From positions 13,522,001 to 13,586,000 of the forward strand of contig OV121092.1 in assembly GCA_921293015.1 (NCBI GenBank): DNA of 64,000 bases, in the 5' to 3' direction. Of the stretch, positions 59,201-64,000 are shown piece after piece. The notes under the pieces are model-generated. The model was not told where the DNA came from. It saw only the letters and a list, made by a program, of their open reading frames with translations, and did no database searches. The stretch's first letter is position 1; each line of letters opens with the position of its first letter. This DNA is from Phorcus lineatus. Lineage: Eukaryota > Mollusca > Gastropoda > Trochida > Trochidae. The position numbers and the translations under genes were made by a program.

Positions 59201-60121
59201 TTTTAATTTTGAAACATCTATATGTTAACTTTATCTATCAATAACTAAATTATTTTCAAGTTTAAGTAGTTATCAAAATTAAAAAAATATCAATAACAAT
59301 ATTTTAAACTGATTTTCTTGCAAATTTAAGTATGATACATCAATTATAAAATTTTGCAATAATATTTCATGTAGGTGGGTTATTAACAACCTGTATTTCA
59401 TGAATGCATGTCTATCAGATATATATTATCATGAAGTCCACTATTAGATTGAATTTTGCAAAGTTATCTAAAAATTAAGCAACTACCATGTAAAACCAAA
59501 AAAGCTTAGTTGCTGAAATATGATTTAAACAAATTAAGTTGTTGATAATAGATATTCAAAAGGTTTTATATCAAATTTAAGGAAAATCTGAATTAAATGT
59601 CTGAAATTTAAATCATACTATAAAATATATGAAAATATGACATTAATAAACAATTATATGTTTTTTCATAATGTTTTATGTGCAAATCATATACAGTAAA
59701 TGTATACAATATTTCACAATGAAATATACAACACAATCAATACAAAGGTGTACTGTAGGCATGTGATATAGACGTGTAATTGACACCCTGACATACACTG
59801 TGATACATAGCAATGTAAACACCTGTCAACACCCACAAGCAAAATGACATCATCGTGTAAAGTATTATAACAGAACATACCTCAAAAGGCTGAATTATCT
59901 TCGATGTCGATTCCCGTTTTAAAAGTTTAGCTTTTTCGGCTTCTTTTTCTTTTTGTTTTGAAATAAGCTGAATTGTACGAGCATCTAATGATCCAATTGT
60001 CTGGTTAGCTTTGTAATCCAATGGTTTTCCAGTTTCTTCAGATATGGCAACGAGTGTATATCCCGTCGGTGATACCTTACTCTTGGCAGCTAAAAGGACC
60101 CGAAGGTCTTGCATAGGAATG
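38183..60121 (-). CDS. COBL: Cordon-bleu (COBL/COBLL1)-like actin nucleator, 9 exons seen, 5' end missing
   Basis: I join, 5' to 3', 60121-59881, 51222-51000, 46409-46246, 45789-45030, 43704-43585, 42846-42526, 41769-41650, 40238-38428 and 38224-38183; all junction phases agree and give 1266 codons plus the stop. Exons 1-2 form the Cobl ubiquitin-like region (IPMQDLRVLLAAKSKVSPTG, then YRFTINLPRNQKMVMRISPE). The KKKRAPPPP and KKRRAPAPPPG motifs match the KRAP motifs through which COBL binds syndapin-type SH3 proteins. Long disordered Pro/Ser-rich and Gln-rich parts follow, and the protein ends in one WH2 actin-binding motif (REELMIAIRSF...GGLKKV). The family nucleates actin at the cell cortex. 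Vertebrate COBL has three WH2 and COBLL1 one, so this resembles the COBLL1 layout. The start codon must lie upstream, probably beyond 64000. Confidence 0.87.
38428..40238 (-). CDS. COBL: COBL exon 8: disordered region, Gln-rich coil, WH2
   Basis: This exon is 1811 bp; the acceptor is TTTTCACAG|AATCTG (phase 1) and the donor AAGAAG|GTTGGT (phase 0). It carries an acidic stretch (EAEDDDEEEEEYRE), a Gln/Met-rich coil (about 38780-39020), a poly-Pro run (PAPPPPPAVP) and the WH2 core REELMIAIRSF. The frame reads on into the intron, but the phase-0 exon at 38183 completes the motif better. Confidence 0.87.
41650..41769 (-). CDS. COBL: COBL exon 7 (120 bp)
   Basis: The acceptor is TCCCTATTCAG|CCCATT and the donor GAGCAAG|GTAGTT, phase 1 to 1. 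It encodes SRTNSHSSITSVNTIEDLNL and a helical AFEQTIAMATEALENEEQ, a conserved-looking helix. Length divisible by three makes it a possible cassette exon. Confidence 0.82.
42526..42846 (-). CDS. COBL: COBL exon 6 (321 bp)
   Basis: The acceptor is TTTTTCAG|CTTCAC and the donor CGAGCTG|GTAAGA, phase 1 to 1. It encodes an acidic part (DDFDNDEEESFDINDTID) and a Pro-rich part (PPPPVEPPPPQTPE) suited to SH3 or EVH1-type binding. Confidence 0.83.
43585..43704 (-). CDS. COBL: COBL exon 5 (120 bp)
   Basis: The acceptor is CATCTCCCCCAG|TCGGCG and the donor GTTGAAT|GTAAGT, phase 1 to 1. It encodes GGEAKPPPSASPPSHSPEAS and further Ser/Pro-rich residues. Confidence 0.8.
45030..45789 (-). CDS. COBL: COBL exon 4 (760 bp) with two KRAP-type motifs
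   Basis: The acceptor is TTTTGCAG|CAGGAA (phase 0) and the donor GGAGCAG|GTAAAA (phase 1). KKKRAPPPP is near 45556-45573 and KKRRAPAPPPG at the 3' end. The remainder is Ser/Thr-rich and disordered. An alternative acceptor three bases downstream is possible (CAGCAG). Confidence 0.87.
46246..46409 (-). CDS. COBL: COBL exon 3 (164 bp)
   Basis: The acceptor is TCTGTTGCAG|GTCTAA (phase 1) and the donor AAAGTG|GTGAGT (phase 0). It encodes SRSESLTLPKDSFPSY and a basic block KKKRGFLSFLKRKDNK that resembles the membrane or PIP-binding basic block after the Cobl domain. Confidence 0.85.
46430..46890. repeat. ATC/CATCAT-rich low-complexity tract
   Basis: The intron carries scattered runs of ATCATC, CATCATCAT and TTATCATCA over about 450 bp. 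It is a decayed trinucleotide microsatellite. Confidence 0.7.
47106..47300 (+). repeat. Two-unit tandem duplication (about 97 bp)
   Basis: AAATTAATTACAATGA and GTATTTAATCGTGTATTAAC each occur twice in the same order with a few mismatches. Confidence 0.85.
47430..47872 (+). repeat. 44-bp minisatellite, 10 units, each with an ACGTCA or ACATCA word
   Basis: Units repeat TTTCACGTCATCAGTAAAAC followed by ATACTATTTTCCTACAAACTG. Ten units with few differences lie in the intron between exons 2 and 3. Most keep CACGTCA, which is a CRE half-site (TGACGTG) on the minus strand. Confidence 0.92.
49860..50999 (-). repeat. About 53-bp minisatellite built from an exon-intron junction
   Basis: About 20 units carry, on the minus strand, AAATCAACCTTG...CTTTGGGT, the same DNA as the 3' end and splice donor of COBL exon 2 (51000-51222). 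At least eight units between about 50475 and 50860 keep CTTTGGGTAAGC, one keeps CTTTGGGTGAGT (about 50171) and older ones have GGGTTAG. The array lies directly behind the true donor. Plus-strand frames across it are repeat translations. Confidence 0.9.
51000..51222 (-). CDS. COBL: COBL exon 2 (223 bp), second Cobl-domain half
   Basis: The acceptor is AAATTTCAG|ATGACA (phase 0) and the donor CCTTTGG|GTAAGT (phase 1). It encodes TYRFTINLPRNQKMVMRISP, EKHLDPRRFTLQHP and EINLVPLG, the second ubiquitin-like half of the Cobl region. The phase fits exon 3 (G|GT = Gly). Confidence 0.87.
52978..53140. mobile_element. 163-bp fold-back element in COBL intron 1
   Basis: Arms of about 62 bp starting GGAGATAAATCCCTTCTG and ending CAGAAGGGATTTATCTCC pair almost perfectly, and pairing resumes near the tip (TTTCAAACC with GGTTTGAAA). 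A MITE is likely. No clear target duplication is seen. Confidence 0.85.
53413..53477 (+). mobile_element. 65-bp retroposed SINE-tail unit with 12-bp target duplication
   Basis: GAGTGAGTGAGTGAGTGAGT then TTGTTTAACGCCGCTTGGGC to GCGGCGT is flanked by AACTTAGACCGT at 53401-53412 and again at 53478-53489. The core GTTTAACGCCGCTT recurs at the 3' end of the SINE at 8735-8950. Confidence 0.85.
55181..55322 (+). repeat. 48-bp tandem repeat, 3 units
   Basis: ATAAATATTCAACTATGCAT and ATCCTACA..CAAATTTACC repeat at about 55181, 55229 and 55278 in the intron. Confidence 0.88.
56649..57057. mobile_element. hAT-like MITE with 8-bp target duplication
   Basis: Termini are CAGGGCTCCAG and CTGGAGCCC(TG), inverted repeats of the hAT style (CAGGG...). 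The 8-bp word TGCCAACT flanks both sides (56641-56648 and 57058-57065); if the right end includes TG the duplication is shortened to six bases. No transposase frame is inside. An internal hairpin (ACTCCTCAA / TTGAGGAGT) is at about 56995-57023. Confidence 0.72.
57585..57705. mobile_element. Small MITE-like element, 15-bp inverted ends
   Basis: TGGATCATACTTTCT at 57585-57599 and its perfect complement AGAAAGTATGATCCA at 57691-57705 enclose 91 bp of non-coding DNA. No target duplication is obvious. Confidence 0.55.
57864..58240 (+). repeat. Possible dispersed repeat in COBL intron
   Basis: It begins with a GAGTGAGTGAGTTGGCATTT head like the 65-bp unit at 53413 and continues into a GC-richer stretch (GTCGACCTGTCCAGCTTGGG, CAGGAGCATGTTAGCCCTGG) that contrasts with the AT-rich intron. 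I take it for a transposon-derived repeat; the family is not identified. Confidence 0.4.
59881..60121 (-). CDS. COBL: COBL first visible exon (241 bp), first Cobl-domain half
   Basis: The acceptor is TTTGCCTTTCAG|CATTCC and the donor TTTGAG|GTATGT. It begins with one base completing an upstream codon, then encodes IPMQDLRVLLAAKSKVSPTG, DYKANQTIGSLDARTIQLIS and a basic linker. It is internal, so at least one exon lies further upstream. Confidence 0.87.
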
Positions 60122-60501
60122 CTGAAAGGCAAAACAAACAGGAATAAGAAATAATACTCACTTCTCCCTTTCCTGTGTTCAAAACCTGTTTCTTCTTTCT
60201 TCGAAACATCGTTTAGCCAGGTACACAGGTAATCCTAATCAAAATCTCAGGTAAATTCCCAGGTATGAATCCCAGGTAAGTCTTATCACCATCCTACACT
60301 ATGCCTCTGCCCTACTCATGTTTTCTTGTTGGCCTATGTCCCAGTACACCTCTCGTTTATTTCATTCTCGCCTTACACCGACGAGTTGTTTGGCAAGTCA
60401 CATGACCAGTTCGAGATCAAGGTATGGTTGACAAAGCGGCCAGCTATAGTTGACGTTCCGACTCAGTAAGCCCACTAGACTGGCTATGTCGGCATTGAGA
60501 C

Positions 60502-61080
60502 CTCACCTGTCCTTGACGAGTTACACTTGAGTTTCACCTGTCCTCAGTTTTAATCAGAGACAATAGGCCTTACACATTACGTTCACCAACCTCGAGTCAG
60601 GTATATTTCTTACTTGTATGGGAGACTGGCAGGGTGTTGAGTATTGAAACTCAATCTGTGCTTAACGAGTTACACCTGAACTTCACCTGTCGTCTGATGA
60701 TCATATAGAACAATGCTTTACACACTGAATTCAAATAACCTATGTCTGGTATTTTTTTATCATTATCATATAGACTGGCCGACTAGAGAGACTCTACCTG
60801 TTCTTAATGAGTAACACCTGAGTTTTACCTGATTATCAAAAAACAATAACAGGACACTAATACCCATGCCTTGGTCTCCTACATATTCTAAACTGGCTGC
60901 ATCATTTGATAGTAACTTAACCTGAACTTGACGAGTTACACCTGGGGTTCACCTGTCATATGAAATTGATAATAAACATGAGTCCAGACAGGTATTGCAT
61001 AGACTTCATGCAGATATGGCCAGGTATTATTTCACACATGCACCTTGCCTTGATGAGTCACACCTGACCATTACCTACAT
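60502..61080 (+). repeat. Degenerate about 125-145-bp repeats rich in CACCTG
   Basis: Five diverged units near 60502, 60651, 60791, 60915 and 61041 share CTTGACGAGTTACACCTGAG-like text followed by TTCACCTGTC. CACCTG/CAGGTG words are also frequent at 62150-62480. Confidence 0.7.
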
Positions 61081-61439
61081 CAGCTGTCCTCAAGTGCAGA
61101 ATACCTAAGTAACAATTGACCCACTCTCGTTAATCAAGAACAATGGGACAGGTAATGCATGAAGTTCATGCACCTTATAGGTCAGGTGAAATTCACAGGT
61201 GTGATAGGAAGAGGCACTTGAGATACTGCATAATATTGAGGTTTTTCATGATAATTTTATCACTTGAACAATGTTTTATCCTAACATAGGTCAGGCAACA
61301 AACTAATCTCTACTTTAAAATTTGTGGCTAGCAAAATGTGTTAAAGGTTGGAATTAATACACTCAAAAAACATTTTTGGACCAGTGTAAAGGTTTTATTC
61401 AGGTAACTTTAATTTAATAGGTAATTTATTTATTTATAA

Positions 61440-61690
61440 GTTCTCAAAATTTAGGTGGGAGGTTGGATATTTGTGAGAAATGGGGGAATTAGGTTGGAGA
61501 TGGGTGGGATCAGGTTTGAGGTTGGGGAATTAGGTTGGAGATGGGTGGGATCAGGTTTGAGGTGGGGGAATTAGGTTGGAGATGGGTGGGATCAGGTTTG
61601 AGGTGGGGGAATTAGGTGAGAGGTAGGAGAATCAGGTTTGAGGTGGGGGAATTATGAGTTGGAGGTGGGGAGTTAAGTGGGACGTGGGAT
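61440..61690 (+). repeat. G-rich minisatellite, about 5 units
   Basis: GGGGGAATTAGGTTGGAGAT and GGGTGGGATCAGGTTTGAGG repeat with small changes at a period of about 42-44 bp. The strand is strongly G-rich (plus strand), with GGGTGGGATC and GGTGGGGG runs. Confidence 0.85.
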
Positions 61691-64000
61691 CTAGACATTC
61701 GATATGGATTGTTGGATTTTAAGATTTACCTGAGAGAAACAATTACATTGTCTTTTATGGATCAAAGTTAATTCACATGTTTAAAGGAGGTTTTTTACCT
61801 GTCACATTTTATTCTTGTTTTAGTGTTGATATTCTCAGAAATAATAATTGCACATAAATCTGCAAGAGGAAATTACCACTAAAGCAAATGAATGAATTAA
61901 TGCCAAAGCGTTTTGTAGGGCCAATTTATAGTAACCACAACTCATTAATTAGCTGTTGTTTTTTCATGTTGATTAAGATTGCTATTATCATGGCTATTCT
62001 GGGATATATTCAATCTACTTTTTTACTGAAATATCACCAACCACATATAAAAAAGTAATATAAAAGTAAGATATTTAAAGAACACCAAACCCTCAGATGG
62101 TGTTCTTCCCCCAAGTTACCCCCATTCTCTGCAGGTATCGAATCCCACCTGAATCACCTGAAAACTTATACACAAGTAAACACCAAAGATATAAGTCTAA
62201 GAGAAAAGGAATTTTATTTGAACATCATTCCCTCCAGATTAGCAAATTGCCCTTCTACCCCTGATGTCCATTGACTGTATCCAGGTGTATCTGGGGTATT
62301 GTATCCTGCCTGTGTTACCTGAAGACTGACAGGTAAATACCTGAGTTATTGTGTACAGGTAGATTTACCTGCTGATAAAGGGTTGTGAGATAGGGTGTTG
62401 CCATACCTGACAGGTGATGTGATGAGGTATGGTTCAGTGGGCTTACCTTTAGAACATATGGTTAGAAGACAGGTAGAAATATCTCAAGTACCTGAAGTTT
62501 ACATGTGTGACATGTATAATTGTTACAAAAAAATCAACTAATCAAGTACTGTAGATCTATATTTTATGAACTAGATCCCCACAACTAGTGAAAACAGAAA
62601 TTACATGAAACCAATTCAAAAATGATATTTCTTGTATAAAAATAAACCAAGCCTTCAGGTAACAATTTATCTTCATTGTTGCACCTGCCAGCAACGATGT
62701 CACATCATCAAACGACAGGTGAGAACAATAATGTCTATTTATAGCCAGATCCAGATAATGCTTAGCCGACTTTTCTCTATCATCCAAATCAATGAATCAT
62801 TAAAGCTATGTTTACATTCCTGATTGCGTTTATCTTATGGTCTAGACTGCTGTTTTGCCTCCAAATAAATATTTTGTTAAACAATTTGGCTCAAATATGT
62901 TGACCCTTATTCATGTGGGTAAAGAAATCCCAGCTATTTTAGGTCCTTATTTGTATTCAAATTTGTATCATTACCATATTCAATTGCAATAAGTACCCTC
63001 TATCCATAAGTGCCCTCTAAACATATTTGTAACTCGCAAAATTTAATCAGCGACCCCTTCTCATAACTTTCCTAGCTTTATAATACTAGCCACTTTCAGT
63101 TGAGCCATAAGTCTCTTACTTCTGCCATAAGTCAGGAAGTTGCATCACCAGACCACCTCTTGAAGGTATGCATGTGACTGTCAAGAATTTAAGGTATAGA
63201 CGTCAATGAGTTTTGAAATATTTGCTTGTTTTTAAACAAAGTATATCTAGACATTTAACTCATTCCATTGAATTTTATTGAAAACCATTTCAATAAACGC
63301 CCCTCTTTTCAATTTCCTAATTAATATGTACCAAAACCTAATTAGGGTAAGCAACTTGTGAAAATCTGAAAAAATGCAATTTATTTGAAAATTAGTTTCC
63401 ATAAAAACCTCATCAATGAACAGGATGCAAACCTGATACAAATCCTAACTCAATCACTGTTTGACCACAGTTATGGGTAATGTAATTGTTGATTTCCACA
63501 TTACCTGAAAATCATACAATATCTCTGATACTGACTTTCCACATTTTACCTTCAAAGAACAGTCTTGTTAACAGGATTCAAACCTGATCCAATTCCAAAC
63601 AACTTTTCAAACCAACAGGATAATTTCATATCGTTATTCCAGCTTTATCTGAAACTTAAGCTATAGGTTTAATTTGCAACTGACTATAACGTTATTCCCA
63701 GATCTGCCATCACGTGTGTATCAAGCTCATTGATTTGTTGTGTTAGTGATGGCTGCATAAAAAGGGAGCTGTTGTTTGTTGTGGAAACTGTCACCCAACA
63801 ACAACAAGCTTTTATCAACCTCACAATGTTGTTTAATGCCTGACTTGATCTTCAATTGAGTAACATTAAAAAAAATATTATATATTCAATATTAAAGATC
63901 TTTTTAAAATTTGTTCACTTGAAGAAACGTGTACTGTTTTTTACTTGCTTGTGTTATGAAATATTTTTCTTATACATCGTAACATTTAAACTTAAACAAA

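Larger units (their letters stand above)
60122..64000. other. Upstream COBL intron, no exon recognised
   Basis: I searched the minus strand for the missing N-terminal exon (a short segment before IPMQDL) and found none. The stretch holds CACCTG-rich degenerate repeats (60502-61080), a GGTTTGAGGTGGGGGAATTA-type minisatellite (61440-61690) and AT-rich DNA. Confidence 0.5.

Overview
The window looks like nuclear DNA of a lophotrochozoan, most likely a bivalve-type mollusc. The evidence is AT-rich sequence, spliced genes with kilobase introns, non-LTR retrotransposons, tRNA-headed SINEs and a dispersed unit with a GAGTGAGTGAGT run followed by an ACGCCGC core of the kind common in molluscs. The species cannot be fixed from the sequence. 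All exon boundaries below come from reading GT/AG sites, reading-frame phase and paralogue alignment by eye.

Region 1 (1-31 kb, plus strand) is a small tandem gene array. Gene A (599-3910, four coding exons, 460 aa) and gene B (16056-20986, four coding exons, 532 aa) encode the same uncharacterised protein: a helical TPR-like body, a charged coiled coil and a C-terminal J domain. Their first three exons are identical in length (679, 86 and 169 bp). Gene A keeps the HPD signature of J domains; gene B has HID. A third copy survives only as a 3' end at about 30030-30390. The flanks of A and B are also duplicated (5150-5960 matches 27748-28160 and 29870-30010).

Region 2 (21118-27745, minus strand) is a near full-length but defective LINE inserted about 130 bp after the stop codon of gene B. 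It has an L1-type ORF1 (coiled coil, RRM-like part, C-terminal part after a frameshift), an ORF2 front part with a long N-terminal extension made of an 18-residue repeat and an Asp-rich tract before a truncated endonuclease, and an intact-looking 731-aa reverse transcriptase frame. The third-copy remnant preserves the uninterrupted version of the insertion site. Older LINE debris lies at 7060-7318, 14850-15880 and 31845-32570.

Region 3 (38183 to beyond the right edge, minus strand) is a cordon-bleu (COBL/COBLL1) type actin-nucleator gene. I could place nine phase-compatible coding exons, from the second half of the Cobl ubiquitin-like region (59881-60121) to a 42-bp last coding exon that finishes the WH2 domain (38183-38224). 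The start codon is outside the window or not recognisable. Its introns hold several minisatellites, one of which repeats the splice donor of the exon at 51000-51222, plus fold-back elements, a hAT-like MITE with an 8-bp duplication and a 65-bp retroposed unit with a 12-bp duplication.

The remaining intergenic DNA (6-16 kb, 30.5-38 kb) is AT-rich and holds repeats but no gene I can support.
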